From Streptomyces sp. NRRL WC-3618 (GTDB taxonomy: Bacteria; Actinomycetota; Actinomycetes; Streptomycetales; Streptomycetaceae): a stretch of 17,070 nucleotides of DNA. Below the pieces are notes generated by a model. It ran no database searches and had not been told where the DNA came from. It worked only from the letters and a program-made list of their open reading frames with translations. Within the stretch, counting starts at the first letter, position 1. Each line of letters starts with the position of its first letter. Location: the NCBI RefSeq assembly GCF_001280005.1, contig NZ_LGDW01000065.1:1-17070 (forward strand). Reading direction: 5' to 3'. This document shows positions 1 through 8,469 of the stretch, one piece after another. The position numbers and the translations under genes were made by a program.

Positions 1-1089
1 GGCTACGGGGGATGGTGGGGTTTTCCGCAGGTCAGAGGCCATGTCGGGCACGGCGGCCACCGCCTGGGCGACCAGTTCCCCGGTCGCCCGGCCCTCCTCC
101 ACAGGGTGATGGCAACGGAAACGGTGTCCCGGGATTGACGCGGCCGTGAACTCCGGCATCGCCTCCGCGCACATGTCGCTCGCCTTCCAGCAGCGCGTGC
201 GGAACGGGCAGCCGGAGGGCGGACGCGTCGCCGAGGGGACCGGGCCGACCAGCGGGATCGGGTCGATCGGGTCCAGCAGGCCCGGCGTCGCCGAGAACAG
301 TGCCCGGGTGTACGGGTGCCGCGCCCTGTCGGTCACCTCGTCCGCCGGGGACTCCTCCACGATCCGGCCCAGGTACATCGTGATCACCCGGTCGCTCATC
401 CGCCGTACCGTCTGGATGTCGTGCGAGACGAAGACCAGGGCCAGACCCAGGCGCTCCTTCAGGTCCAGGAGAAGGTTCAGGATCTGGGCGCGGACCGACA
501 CGTCCAGGGCACTCGTCGGCTCGTCCGCGACCACTAGGTCCGGGTCGAGCGCCAACGCCCGTGCGATGGCGACCCGTTGGCGCTGGCCGCCCGACAGCTG
601 GCCCGGGAGGCCGTCCGCCAGGGCTCGCGGGAGGCCCACCAGGGACATCAACTCCCTGACTCTTTCCTCCCGTTCCCTCGCCGAGCCCCGCTTGTGCACG
701 TCCAGCGGGTCCCGGAGGATCTGGCGGACCGTCAGGCGGCGGTTCAGGGCCGTCGACGGGTCCTGGAAGATCATGCCGGTGCCTGTCCCGATCGCCGCCC
801 TGCGCTTCGCCGGTTCCATCGTCCACAAGTCGGCGCCACGGAAGGACACCTGGCCCGACGTCGGCGGCTGCACACCCACCAGCACCTTCGCCAGCGTTGA
901 CTTTCCGCAGCCCGACTCGCCCACCACGCCCACCGTTTCGCCGGGCGCCACGCTGAAGTCGGCGGCTGTCAGGGCGTACACGCGGTCCCGGGTGAACAGG
1001 CCGCCGCTGCGGGCCTTGTGGACCACGTGGGCGTCCGTCAGCTCCACCAGCGGAGGGATCGGGGCCGACACAGCCGTACTGGTGCTCAC
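1..1089 (-). CDS. DppF/OppF-like ABC transporter ATP-binding protein (3' partial)
   Basis: This is a cytoplasmic ATPase that would power peptide or small-solute import with the permeases encoded upstream. The frame starts with GTG at 1089 and stays open for 363 codons to base 1, so the stop lies outside the window. The start overlaps the previous stop (GTGA, 4 bp), which suggests translational coupling. Visible motifs are Walker [10 protein letters not shown] (residues 57-65), Q-loop Gln109, signature LSGGQ (165-169), Walker B with ADEP (D189, E190) and switch His223. The C-terminal OppD/F extension has four cysteines (C294, C300, C307, C326) spaced as in family members reported to carry an Fe-S cluster. 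The family is certain. DppF rather than DppD is inferred from its last place in the operon. The substrate is unknown. Confidence 0.93.
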   Translation of the reverse strand, partial: MSTSTAVSAPIPPLVELTDAHVVHKARSGGLFTRDRVYALTAADFSVAPGETVGVVGESGCGKSTLAKVLVGVQPPTSGQVSFRGADLWTMEPAKRRAAIGTGTGMIFQDPSTALNRRLTVRQILRDPLDVHKRGSAREREERVRELMSLVGLPRALADGLPGQLSGGQRQRVAIARALALDPDLVVADEPTSALDVSVRAQILNLLLDLKERLGLALVFVSHDIQTVRRMSDRVITMYLGRIVEESPADEVTDRARHPYTRALFSATPGLLDPIDPIPLVGPVPSATRPPSGCPFRTRCWKASDMCAEAMPEFTAASIPGHRFRCHHPVEEGRATGELVAQAVAAVPDMASDLRKTPPSPVA

Positions 1090-3077
1090 TTCACCGTCTC
1101 GCTTCCGGTCGGCTCCGGCGTCGGAAGGTCGATCGCCGGGTGGTGGCAGGCCGCCAAGTGGCTCTGGGCGCCCAGGAGATCGGGGGCCGTCGTCCGGCAC
1201 ACCTCCGTCGCCATCGGGCAACGGTCCGCGAAACGACAGCCCTTGGGGAAGTCGGCGGGGGAGGGGACCGTGCCCTTGATCTGGGTCATGCGCAGGGCCG
1301 CCGACTCCAGGGACAGCACACTGCCCAGCAGGCCTCGGGTGTAGTGGTGGGTCGGGGCCCCGACCAGGTCCGCCGTCACGCCTGTCTCCACGATCTGGCC
1401 GCCGTACATCACGACCACCCGGTCCGTCACGTCCGCCACCAGCGCCAGGTCGTGCGAGACCAGGATCAGGGCGAAGTCCAGCTCCGCGCGCAGGCGCAGC
1501 AGCAGTTCGATGATCTGGGCCTGGACCGTGACGTCCAACGCGGTGGTCGGCTCGTCCGCGACGATCAGTTTCGGGTCCCGGGACAGGGCCATCGCGATCA
1601 GGACCCGTTGGCGCTGGCCGCCCGACAGTTCGTGCGGGTAGCTGCGCAGCGTGCGCTCGGGGTCCAGGCCCACCAGGCCGAGGAGTTCCTCCGGTGTGCG
1701 GTGGCCTCCTCGGCGTACGACCTGTTTGAGCTGCGAACGGATCGTCATCGCCGGGTTCAGGGACGACAGGGCGTCCTGGTAGATCATCGCCATCTCGTGA
1801 CCCAGCAGCTTCCGGCGTACGCGCGTCGGTTCCGCGAGCAGGTCCCGCTGCTGGAAGCGGACCTGGCCGGTGACCCGGGCGCCCTTCGGTTCCAGGCCCA
1901 TGACCGTCAGCGCCGTAAGCGACTTGCCGCAGCCCGACTCGCCCACCAGGCCCAGGACTTCGCCCGCGTGGACCTCGAAGCTGATGCCGTCGACGATGTC
2001 CACGCCCGCGTGCCGGGCCGCGAAGCCGATGGTGAGGTTCTCGACCGCCAGTATCGGCAGACCGGTGGGGATCGGGCGGGCCCGTGCGCGCAGTCGCCGC
2101 GCCGCGTCCGTCAGACCGGGCAGGGCCAGGAGCTCTCCCGTGCCCGGCTCGGGGGCCTCGAGGTGGTCCTCCTCCTCGCGGACCTCCACGTCCCGCGCCG
2201 CCGGCGCCGCCCACGCGTCCGACACGCCCTCGGACAGGACGTTCAGCGACAGCACCGTGATCAGCATCAGCAGGCCGGGGAAGACCGTCGCCCACCAGCC
2301 GCCCGTCAGGACCATGTTCTTGCCGTCCGCGATGACGCTTCCCCAGGACGGGTCCGGCGGCCGTACACCGGCGCCGATGAACGACAGCGACGCCTCGAAG
2401 ACGATCGCCTCCGCCACCTGCACCGTGCAGAACACCAGCACCGGAGCGGCGCAGTTGATCGCGACATGGCGCAGCACGATGTGCGCTGTGCGGGCGCCGA
2501 TCACCCGTTCAGCCGTCACGTAGTCCTCGCCGTACTGGTCCAGGACGTTCGCCCGCACCACCCGCGCCACCGGCGGCGTGAACAGGAAGGCGATCGCGCA
2601 GATCAGTACCGTGATGCCGCCGCCGAAGACCGCGACGAGCACGGCGGCCAGCGCGATGCCCGGGAACGCCATCACCACGTCCAGGCAGCGCATCAGCGTC
2701 TCGTCGACCGCCTTGCGTGACGTCGCCGCGAGCGCGCCGATCAGCGCGCCGGCGGTGAGCGCGAGCGCGGTGGCGCCCAGGCCGATGGCGAGGGACCAGC
2801 GGGCGCCCCAGATCAGCCGGCTCATGATGTCGCGGCCCAGGCTGTCCTGGCCCATCCAGTGCTCGCCGGAGGGGGCTCCCGTGCCGCCGATCAGGGGCTG
2901 CTGGTCCAGGGGGTCGTCGGGGGAGACGAGGGGGGCGAAGACGGCGACGAACACCACCAGCGCCAGGAAGCAGACGGCGATCCGGGACAGGACCGGGAGG
3001 CGGCGCCAGCCGCGCAGGCGGATGCCCGGACGGGACAGGAGGGCGGCCAGGCGCCCCCGCTCGAACATCATGAACAT
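1086..3077 (-). CDS. DppC-like permease fused to DppD-like ATPase
   Basis: One 663-residue protein combines an inner-membrane permease half and an ATPase half of a dipeptide/oligopeptide-type importer. Residues 1-290 are DppC-like: TM1 lies at about 30-51, several TM segments follow, and the EAA-type cytoplasmic loop (about 186-205, with G-A near 195) contacts the ATPase. A polar, Glu-rich linker (about 290-340) leads to the ATPase: Walker A GESGCGKS (379-386), Q434, LSGGQ (484-488), Walker B ADEP (D508, E509), H542 and a C-terminal cysteine set (C614, C620, C627, C644). The start is ATG at 3077, with GAGGG about 10 bases upstream and a TGATG junction with the permease gene. A downstream ATG at 3071 is possible. 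No stop or frameshift separates the halves. Such permease/ATPase fusions are known in actinobacteria. Confidence 0.92.
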   Translation of the reverse strand: MFMMFERGRLAALLSRPGIRLRGWRRLPVLSRIAVCFLALVVFVAVFAPLVSPDDPLDQQPLIGGTGAPSGEHWMGQDSLGRDIMSRLIWGARWSLAIGLGATALALTAGALIGALAATSRKAVDETLMRCLDVVMAFPGIALAAVLVAVFGGGITVLICAIAFLFTPPVARVVRANVLDQYGEDYVTAERVIGARTAHIVLRHVAINCAAPVLVFCTVQVAEAIVFEASLSFIGAGVRPPDPSWGSVIADGKNMVLTGGWWATVFPGLLMLITVLSLNVLSEGVSDAWAAPAARDVEVREEEDHLEAPEPGTGELLALPGLTDAARRLRARARPIPTGLPILAVENLTIGFAARHAGVDIVDGISFEVHAGEVLGLVGESGCGKSLTALTVMGLEPKGARVTGQVRFQQRDLLAEPTRVRRKLLGHEMAMIYQDALSSLNPAMTIRSQLKQVVRRGGHRTPEELLGLVGLDPERTLRSYPHELSGGQRQRVLIAMALSRDPKLIVADEPTTALDVTVQAQIIELLLRLRAELDFALILVSHDLALVADVTDRVVVMYGGQIVETGVTADLVGAPTHHYTRGLLGSVLSLESAALRMTQIKGTVPSPADFPKGCRFADRCPMATEVCRTTAPDLLGAQSHLAACHHPAIDLPTPEPTGSETVK

Positions 3078-4036
3078 CAGGCCGCATCCCTCAAGCGTGG
3101 GTTGACCAGGAGATAGAGGATGTCGATGACCAGGTTCACGACCACGAAACCGGTCGCCGTCGTCAGGACCACTCCCTGGACGACCGCCGGGTCGCCGTTC
3201 TTCACGGCGTCGATCATCAGCTTGCCCATGCCGGGCAGCGAGAAGATCGTCTCGATGACGACCGCGCCGCCGAGCAGGTAACCGACGCGCAGGCCCAGCA
3301 CCGTGAGCGGGTTGATGAGCGCGTTGCGCAGCACGTTGCGGCCCACCACCACCCGGGGCGGCAGGCCGCTGCCGATCGCCGTACGGACGTAGTCCTTGTC
3401 CAGCTCCTCGACCACCGCCGTACGGACGATGCGCGTGAGCTGTGCCGCGACCGGGAGGGAGAGGGCCAGGGCCGGGAGGGTCATCGTCTTCAGCCAGCCG
3501 GTGAAGGAGTCGGCCGGGTTGATGTAGCCGCCGGTCGGGAACCAGCCCAGGTCGACGGCCAGGTACTGGATCATCAGCAGCGCCAGCCAGAAGGCAGGCG
3601 CCGCGACGCCCGTCAGCGACACGACGCGGATGATCTGGTCGGGGAGCCGGTCCCGGTAGATGGCCGCCGTGACCCCGCCCAGCAGGGACAGGACCACGGC
3701 GATACCCAGGCCCAGGAAGGTGAGTTGGAGGGTCAGCGGCAGGGCCGTGGCCACCTGGTCGAGCACCGGCGCGCGGGTCAGCGCGCTGATGCCCAGGTCG
3801 CCGTGGAGCAGGTCGCCGATGAAGTGGACGTAGCGGATGGGGAACGGATCGAGCAGGCCGTTCTGTTCGCGGAAGTCGTGCAGTTGCTGCGGGGTCGGGT
3901 TGGCGCCCTGGAAGAACGCGGAGGCCGGGTCGACGTCCGAGAACCGCATGACGAGGAACACGAACAGCACGATGCCGAGCATCAGCGGGACGAGCAGGAT
4001 GATCCTGCGGGCCAGAATTCTGGCGATGGCGACCAC
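3077..4036 (-). CDS. DppB-like ABC transporter permease
   Basis: This 319-residue inner-membrane permease pairs with the DppC half of the downstream fusion to form the channel. The N-terminus (RRIILLVPLMLGIVLFVFLV) is the usual first TM segment of the DppB/OppB family. It is followed by the periplasmic loop with NP-T-QQ and G-DLG-S elements and by five more hydrophobic segments. The EAA-type loop is near residues 215-245 (DYVRTAIGSGL...RNVLRNA). The gene starts with GTG at 4036, preceded by GGGAG at 7-base spacing, and its TGA stop shares one base with the next ATG. Length and motif order are normal for the family. Orientation and spacing place it second in the importer operon. Confidence 0.93.
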   Translation of the reverse strand: MVAIARILARRIILLVPLMLGIVLFVFLVMRFSDVDPASAFFQGANPTPQQLHDFREQNGLLDPFPIRYVHFIGDLLHGDLGISALTRAPVLDQVATALPLTLQLTFLGLGIAVVLSLLGGVTAAIYRDRLPDQIIRVVSLTGVAAPAFWLALLMIQYLAVDLGWFPTGGYINPADSFTGWLKTMTLPALALSLPVAAQLTRIVRTAVVEELDKDYVRTAIGSGLPPRVVVGRNVLRNALINPLTVLGLRVGYLLGGAVVIETIFSLPGMGKLMIDAVKNGDPAVVQGVVLTTATGFVVVNLVIDILYLLVNPRLRDAA

Positions 4037-4052
4037 GTACGAACTCCCGTAC
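4037..4052 (-). promoter_or_regulatory. Small hairpin holding the ribosome site of the permease gene
   Basis: In the mRNA, GTACG and CGTAC can pair around a six-base loop GGAGTT, directly before the GTG start of the DppB-like gene. The Shine-Dalgarno sequence would sit in the loop. The stem is only 5 bp (6 with a wobble pair), so it is a weak structure. It could tune permease translation relative to the upstream binding protein, but this is inference. Confidence 0.35.
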
Positions 4053-4090
4053 AGCTAGCGGTAGTTGGCGGCTGCTAGTTGACGACAGGC

Positions 4091-5725
4091 CTAGACCCAC
4101 TTGGCCTGGAGGAGGTTGATGCCCGGGTACGGCTGTGCCCTTATACCGGTGAGCTTCTTCGGGTCCCAGGCGGTCATCAGCTCGTTGTGGACGACCGGGT
4201 AGAGCACGGCCTCCTCGGCGACGATGTCGATGTAGTCCTGGATCATCGTCTTCTTCTTCTGCGGGTCCGGCTCCCGCGTCGCCCGGTCCATGTCCTTGAA
4301 GAGCTGCTTGGCCACGGAGTTGTCGGCCCAACGGGAGTAGCCCATCCAGAGGTTCTGCGGGCCGTAGTTGTAGTGCATGATCAGGTCCGCGTCGAGGCCG
4401 AACTGGTTGGGGTTCGAGGCCGCCGACACCACCTGGTAGTCCTGCTTCTGGTCCATCTTCGTGAACACCGCTGTGGTTTCCTGCGGGTTGAGAGTCGTCT
4501 TGACGCCGATCGCGTCCCAGGACGCCTTGATGGTGGGCAGGCAGTCGACGATCCAGCTGACGTTCACCGACAGGATCTCGATCTCCAGCCCGCTGACTCC
4601 GGCCTCCTTCAGGAGCGCCTTCGCCTTCTCCGGGTCGTAGCCGTAGACCGTCTTCGCCGCCCGGTAGCTGGGGTTGGCCTCGTTGAGGAAGGACGACGAC
4701 GGCTTGCCGTGGCCCTTGAGGGCCACCTGCACCATCTTCTCCGTGTCGATGGCGTAGTGCAGGGCCTGGCGCACCCGTACGTCGTCGAAGGGCTTGTGCT
4801 TGGTGTTGAACATCAGGAACAGGTTGTTCATCCCCGCCCCGCCCTGGACGTCCAGCCCGCCGCTCCTGAGCTGCTGGATGTTCGCATACGGGATGTTGTC
4901 GGCGATCTGTGCGCCGGCGCTGGATCCCGAGATCTTGGCGACGCGGGGCGCGGCATCCACCATCGTCATCCAGTTCATCTTCTTGAACGCCGCTTTGCGC
5001 GGCCCGTTGTAGGCGGCGAACGCCTCGAAGGTCGTGTTCGACTTCGGGTGGTGCGCGGTCTGCCGGTACGGTCCCGAACCGATCGCCTTTCCCTTGATCG
5101 CGTCGTCCCAGGCACCCGGCAGGGAGAAGACGTGCTTGGGCATGATCTTCGCCAGCGTGAGCCGGGAAACCCCTTCCGGGAAGGGGAATTTCAGCACCAG
5201 CTCGACATTCTGCGCGTCGATCTTTTTCACTTCTTTCAGCCAACTGGCGAAAAACCCCTTGGCGAGTGTCTGCGTGTTCGGATCGAGGATTCGATCGAAT
5301 ACGAAGACCACGTCGTCGGCGGTCACCGGCTTTCCGTCGTGGAAGGTCGCCCCGGCCCGCAGCGTGAACTTCCAGGAGGTGCTGCCGAGGTCGGCCGGGA
5401 CGGCTGTGGCGAGCGCCGGGTACGGCTCGCGGGTGATCGGGTCGGTGTCCAGCAGGCCCTCGTAGATGTGGTTGTTGGCGGCCATGGAGAAGGCGGACGC
5501 CGTCTGGGTGGGGTCCCAGCTGCCGTCGTTGCCGTAGCCGATCACGGCCGTGAGCGTGCTGTTCGCGCCTCCGGCGCCGCCCCCGGTGTCGTTGGTGGAC
5601 TCGGGGCCCGACGAACAGGCCGACAGCGAGGAGGAAAGGGCGGCGGCGGCACCCAGCGCGCCGGTGTACTTCAGAAACGACCGGCGGTGCGGGGCGGTCG
5701 ATACGTCGCGGGTCACGTCGCGCAC
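4091..5725 (-). CDS. Family 5 extracellular solute-binding lipoprotein (DppA/OppA-like)
   Basis: This 544-residue protein captures the substrate outside the membrane for the importer encoded downstream. The N-terminus carries a twin-arginine motif (HRRSFLK, R14-R15), a hydrophobic Ala/Ser/Leu stretch and a lipobox LSAC (34-37). It is therefore probably exported by Tat, cut before Cys37 and lipid-anchored. A Ser/Gly/Asn-rich tether follows, then the SBP_bac_5 fold with the typical segment FHDGKPVTADDVVFVFDRI near residues 130-150. The start is GTG at 5725 with GGAGG only 4 bases upstream. A second GTG three codons later (5716) is a possible alternative. It is the first gene of the operon, 54 bp before the permease. 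The ligand (peptide, sugar or nickel complex) cannot be read from sequence. Confidence 0.93.
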   Translation of the reverse strand: MRDVTRDVSTAPHRRSFLKYTGALGAAAALSSSLSACSSGPESTNDTGGGAGGANSTLTAVIGYGNDGSWDPTQTASAFSMAANNHIYEGLLDTDPITREPYPALATAVPADLGSTSWKFTLRAGATFHDGKPVTADDVVFVFDRILDPNTQTLAKGFFASWLKEVKKIDAQNVELVLKFPFPEGVSRLTLAKIMPKHVFSLPGAWDDAIKGKAIGSGPYRQTAHHPKSNTTFEAFAAYNGPRKAAFKKMNWMTMVDAAPRVAKISGSSAGAQIADNIPYANIQQLRSGGLDVQGGAGMNNLFLMFNTKHKPFDDVRVRQALHYAIDTEKMVQVALKGHGKPSSSFLNEANPSYRAAKTVYGYDPEKAKALLKEAGVSGLEIEILSVNVSWIVDCLPTIKASWDAIGVKTTLNPQETTAVFTKMDQKQDYQVVSAASNPNQFGLDADLIMHYNYGPQNLWMGYSRWADNSVAKQLFKDMDRATREPDPQKKKTMIQDYIDIVAEEAVLYPVVHNELMTAWDPKKLTGIRAQPYPGINLLQAKWV

Positions 5726-5764
5726 GATTCCTCCAGCGGGGTGGGGTCCGAAAAGGTGAGGAGA

Positions 5765-5783
5765 TACGACGTCCTACGTCATA
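5765..5783. promoter_or_regulatory. Inverted repeat, candidate GntR operator
   Basis: TACGACGT-CCT-ACGTCATA is an 8-3-8 inverted repeat with one mismatch per arm pair. It lies about 7-25 bases downstream of the start site expected from the promoter at 5796-5824, between the importer operon and the divergent GntR gene. Position and symmetry fit a dimeric FadR-type regulator acting as a block to transcription. The sequence of the site is seen; its binding partner is inferred. Confidence 0.6.
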
Positions 5784-5795
5784 GGGGGCAGCGCG

Positions 5796-5824
5796 ACCAT
5801 AAGAGCGGTGGTGGGGCCGGTCAA
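5796..5824 (-). promoter_or_regulatory. Sigma70-type promoter of the importer operon
   Basis: On the minus strand TTGACC (5824-5819) and TATGGT (5801-5796) are separated by exactly 17 bases. This matches HrdB-type -35 and -10 elements well. Transcription would start near 5789, giving a leader of about 60 bases that contains the inverted repeat at 5765-5783. Confidence 0.6.
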
Positions 5825-5915
5825 GAGATCGCACACGAATGGCGTATCTGCCAGAGGTGTGACCAATGACGATATGAAATTCGCCCGGCGGCGGCAGCTG
5901 GCTCGGCGTCAGGCA

Positions 5916-5937
5916 GTGATCCGTGCGGTGATCCGTG
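5916..5937 (+). repeat. Direct repeat GTGATCCGTG x2, period 12
   Basis: GTGATCCGTG occurs at 5916-5925 and 5928-5937, upstream of the GntR gene. Two half-sites one helical turn apart could be a regulator site for the GntR promoter. They could also be a small chance duplication. No -10/-35 pair for the plus strand could be assigned with confidence in this region. Confidence 0.4.
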
Positions 5938-5983
5938 AATTCGCGGCCGTCGGATTTTGATATGCCTGGAGGTGGGACGTGGG

Positions 5984-6742
5984 ATGTCCGGCGAGCGTAC
6001 GATGCGCCGCATGTCTCAGGAGTCCGGGAAGGGGCGCCGGTCCGGGCGGCGGGTGAGCGGCCAGGTCCAGCGCGAGGTCATGCAGCTGATTCTCGACCGC
6101 AAACTCCGGGCGGGCGCACCGCTGCCCACCGAGGTCGAACTGATGGACTCCCTCGGGGTCAGCCGCAACTCCGTCCGCGAGGCCCTCAAGGCGCTCCAGG
6201 CGCTCGACATCGTGGAGATCAGGCACGGCTACGGGACGTACGTCGGGCAGGCGTCCCTGGCCCCGCTGATCGACGGCCTGACGTTCCGCACGCTCGCCCG
6301 GCACGACGGGGACGGCGCCGCGCTCGCCGAGATCCTCCAGGTCAGGGAGGTGCTGGAGGAAGGCCTCATCCGACGGGTCGCGGCGGTGCTGTCCGACGCG
6401 GAAATTGACCGGCTGGAGTCGGTGGTCACCCGGATGGAGGAAGCGGGCCGCGCCGGCCGGCGCTTCCCCGAGCTCGACCGCGAATTCCACGAGGCGTTGT
6501 ACGGCCCTCTCGGCAACGCCCTCGTGCCGCAGTTGCTCGCCGCCTTCTGGACGGTGTTCCGCCGCGTCTCGGGCGCCCGGGGCTGGCACGACGACCCGGC
6601 ACCGGAGCTGACGGCCCGCCGGCACCGGGACATCGTGACGGCCCTGCGCGCGCGTGACGTGGAGGGCGCGCAACGTGCGCTGGCGGTGCACTTCCGTGGG
6701 ATAGAGGCGCGGGCGGCGCAGGAGTCACGAGGCGTGGGCTGA
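5984..6742 (+). CDS. GntR-family regulator, FadR (FCD) subfamily
   Basis: This 252-residue cytoplasmic DNA-binding protein is probably the ligand-responsive repressor of the divergent importer operon. A basic N-terminus precedes the winged HTH (roughly residues 20-80, with the GntR signature LPTEVELMDSLGVSRNSVREA). The C-terminal all-helical FCD domain follows, with the expected metal-ligand pattern: Asp and His in LDREFHEALY, one His in RHRDIV and one in AVHFRGIE. The start chosen is ATG 5984 because GGAGGT lies 10 bases upstream. TTG 5957, ATG 6002 and ATG 6011 are in frame but less well placed. Intact FCD ligands suggest it binds a carboxylate-type effector through a metal, as relatives do. 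Its link to the importer rests on divergence and the shared operator candidate. Confidence 0.92.
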   Translation: MSGERTMRRMSQESGKGRRSGRRVSGQVQREVMQLILDRKLRAGAPLPTEVELMDSLGVSRNSVREALKALQALDIVEIRHGYGTYVGQASLAPLIDGLTFRTLARHDGDGAALAEILQVREVLEEGLIRRVAAVLSDAEIDRLESVVTRMEEAGRAGRRFPELDREFHEALYGPLGNALVPQLLAAFWTVFRRVSGARGWHDDPAPELTARRHRDIVTALRARDVEGAQRALAVHFRGIEARAAQESRGVG

Positions 6743-6777
6743 GAGCGGGCGTGGACGTGTGCGGCCCCCCGGCAGGT

Positions 6778-6822
6778 ACGTGAAGGGGGGCGCCGACCCC
6801 TGTACGGCGCCCCCCTTCACGT
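6778..6822. terminator. Strong bidirectional hairpin terminator
   Basis: A perfect 18-bp stem (6778-6795 with 6805-6822) encloses a 9-base loop and contains a run of six G paired with six C. It sits between the convergent GntR gene and the membrane-protein gene ending at 6839. There is no T-run on either side, as is common for streptomycete terminators. Confidence 0.85.
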
Positions 6823-6838
6823 CCCCGTCGCGGCCTGC

Positions 6839-7846
6839 CTACGGCAGCGTCTTCTCGTACCCCGCGTCGTTGTCCGAGTCGTAGACGGATTTGCCCGCCC
6901 TGTCGTATGCCTTGATGTGCGGAGCAAGCGTGACCTGTTTGTTCAGGGTGCCGGAGGCCACGAACCAGCCGTGGTCCAAGGCGGCTTCGCTGGTGCTGCC
7001 GCCGTACGAGACGGTCACCCGGGCCACGGAGGGCTTCACCTGGCCGATGGTTCCCCAGCGGAACGGCAGCTTCCAGTTGCCCCTGTCGATGAACGACTGC
7101 TGGTAGAGCTTGCCGCCGTTGATGTCGGGCATCACCTGGCCGCCGTTGTCGAACACCTTGCTGCCCATGCTGGTGTTCAGATTGGCCACCTTGCCGTCCT
7201 TGATGTTGCAGATCAGCCGGGTCACCTGCGGCTTCATCCGCTGCTCCTTGACGGCGACGACGAAGAAGCCGTCACCGGGCGTGTTGGAGTCGCCGGTGCT
7301 GTTCATGGCCAGGATGATCCGGTAGCGGCCGGCGACCCCCAGATCGTTCCGCGGCCCCTTGGCCGACGGGTCCTGGGTCTCACGGTCCCAGGCCAGGCAC
7401 TTCTCCAGTCCGTCCGAGGCTCGCGCCAGCGTGATCCCGTCGAGGAGTTGCCCCGGCGTCGCGGGTCCGGTCGGCCGGATGGGCGGCAGCTGAACGGGAG
7501 TCGGGGTCGTCCGCAGGGAAGCGCTGGCCGACGGCAGTGGCGCCGCCGTGTTCACGTTCTTCCCGTCGCCGTTCCCGCTCAGCGCGTACGCCCCCACGGG
7601 CGCCGCCGCCAGCGCGACCAGGACCGCGCCGGCCGCCGCCACTCGCCGTCGCCGCTCGATCGCGCCCTTGCGGAGGATCTCGGGATACGGCGCCGACGGG
7701 GGCTGGATGGTGTAGGCGTACTCCGCCAGCATGTCGCGCACCTGTGCCTCGAAGTCCCTTCCGTGTTCGTTTCCCACGTACTGACCTGCTTCTTGTGCCT
7801 GTTCCGGCTGCTCCGGCTGCCGTTTCGGCCGCTCTTGCTCGTTCAC
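6839..7846 (-). CDS. Single-pass membrane protein encoded with the sigma factor
   Basis: I do not recognise a named family for this 335-residue protein. It has a Gln/Glu-rich N-terminus, a cytoplasmic segment of about 68 residues (including DFEAQVRDMLAEYAYT), one TM helix at about 69-89 after a RRRR cluster, a Pro/Thr/Ser-rich tether and an extracytoplasmic domain of about 220 residues containing two cysteines. Its GTG start overlaps the sigma-factor stop (GTGA), so the two are co-translated. That arrangement is typical of sigma-factor regulators, but the N-terminus lacks the HxxxCxxC motif of zinc anti-sigma factors. A role as partner or regulator of the sigma factor is inference. GTG 7777 (residue 24) is a plausible alternative start. 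The gene ends just before the hairpin at 6778-6822. Confidence 0.8.
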   Translation of the reverse strand: MNEQERPKRQPEQPEQAQEAGQYVGNEHGRDFEAQVRDMLAEYAYTIQPPSAPYPEILRKGAIERRRRVAAAGAVLVALAAAPVGAYALSGNGDGKNVNTAAPLPSASASLRTTPTPVQLPPIRPTGPATPGQLLDGITLARASDGLEKCLAWDRETQDPSAKGPRNDLGVAGRYRIILAMNSTGDSNTPGDGFFVVAVKEQRMKPQVTRLICNIKDGKVANLNTSMGSKVFDNGGQVMPDINGGKLYQQSFIDRGNWKLPFRWGTIGQVKPSVARVTVSYGGSTSEAALDHGWFVASGTLNKQVTLAPHIKAYDRAGKSVYDSDNDAGYEKTLP

Positions 7847-8391
7847 CGGATGCCTTCCCGAACGTGCGCCGACCGGCTGGGCTCGGGCCGGCCCACGACC
7901 TGTGCCAGTCCCGGATACGAACGCAACTTCGCCAGACCCTTGGACGCCTGGCTCTTGACCGTGCCCTGGGAGCAGCCGAGCGCGTCGGCGACCTCCCCCT
8001 CGGACAGGTCCTCCCAGTAGCGCAGGACGACCACCGCCCGCTGTTTGGGAGGCAGTTGGGCGAGGGCACCGAGCAGCGCACTGCGCTCGTCGGCCCATGA
8101 GACGGCCTCGTCCCGGCCCACCACGTCGGGCGGTGTGTCGGTCAGCGCCTCCCGTACGCGCCGCTTGCGGAAGCGGTCGCTGTTGCAGCTGACCAGCATC
8201 CGGCGGACGTACGCCTCCGGATTGTCGGTACGGGAGACCCGCCGCCAGGAGCGGTACGCCTTGGCCAGCGCCGTCTGCGTCAGGTCCTCGGCGTGATGGG
8301 CGTCGCCGGTCAGCAGATACGCGGTCCGCACGAGATGCGACCACCGCGCTCTGACGAATTCATGGAACTGGGCCTCAAGTTCGGCCTGCAT
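7843..8391 (-). CDS. SigE-family ECF-like RNA polymerase sigma factor
   Basis: This is a 182-residue sigma factor of the SigE family common in streptomycetes. Region 2 covers about residues 10-75 (YLLTGDAHHAEDLTQTALAK for core binding and -10 recognition). Region 4 covers about 103-158 (LPPKQRAVVVLRYWEDLS, then an HTH with GCSQGTVKSQASKGL). There is no C-terminal extension such as SnoaL. The start is ATG at 8391 with GAGGGGG at about 6-base spacing. An upstream open frame lacks sigma features. The downstream membrane protein overlaps its stop by 4 bp. I could not assign a convincing autoregulated ECF promoter in the short upstream gap. Confidence 0.92.
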   Translation of the reverse strand: MQAELEAQFHEFVRARWSHLVRTAYLLTGDAHHAEDLTQTALAKAYRSWRRVSRTDNPEAYVRRMLVSCNSDRFRKRRVREALTDTPPDVVGRDEAVSWADERSALLGALAQLPPKQRAVVVLRYWEDLSEGEVADALGCSQGTVKSQASKGLAKLRSYPGLAQVVGRPEPSRSAHVREGIR

Positions 8392-8469
8392 CAAGTACCC
8401 CCTCGCCCACCAGACCACCGTTTCCCCCGAATCGGTTGCCCGGGAATCGCGACCGAGTTCATGGGTTCT

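Noticed and set aside
146..2720. Long plus-strand frames opposite the importer ATPases.
   Set aside because: Their translations are Arg/Gly/Pro/His-rich with no motifs, while the minus strand encodes complete Walker A, signature and Walker B sets.
1086..5834. One uninterrupted minus-strand frame of about 1580 codons that could be read as a giant protein.
   Set aside because: Only 1086-3077 has protein-like sequence. The rest is the GC-rich shadow of the permease and binding-protein genes, which have their own starts, ribosome sites and family motifs in other frames.
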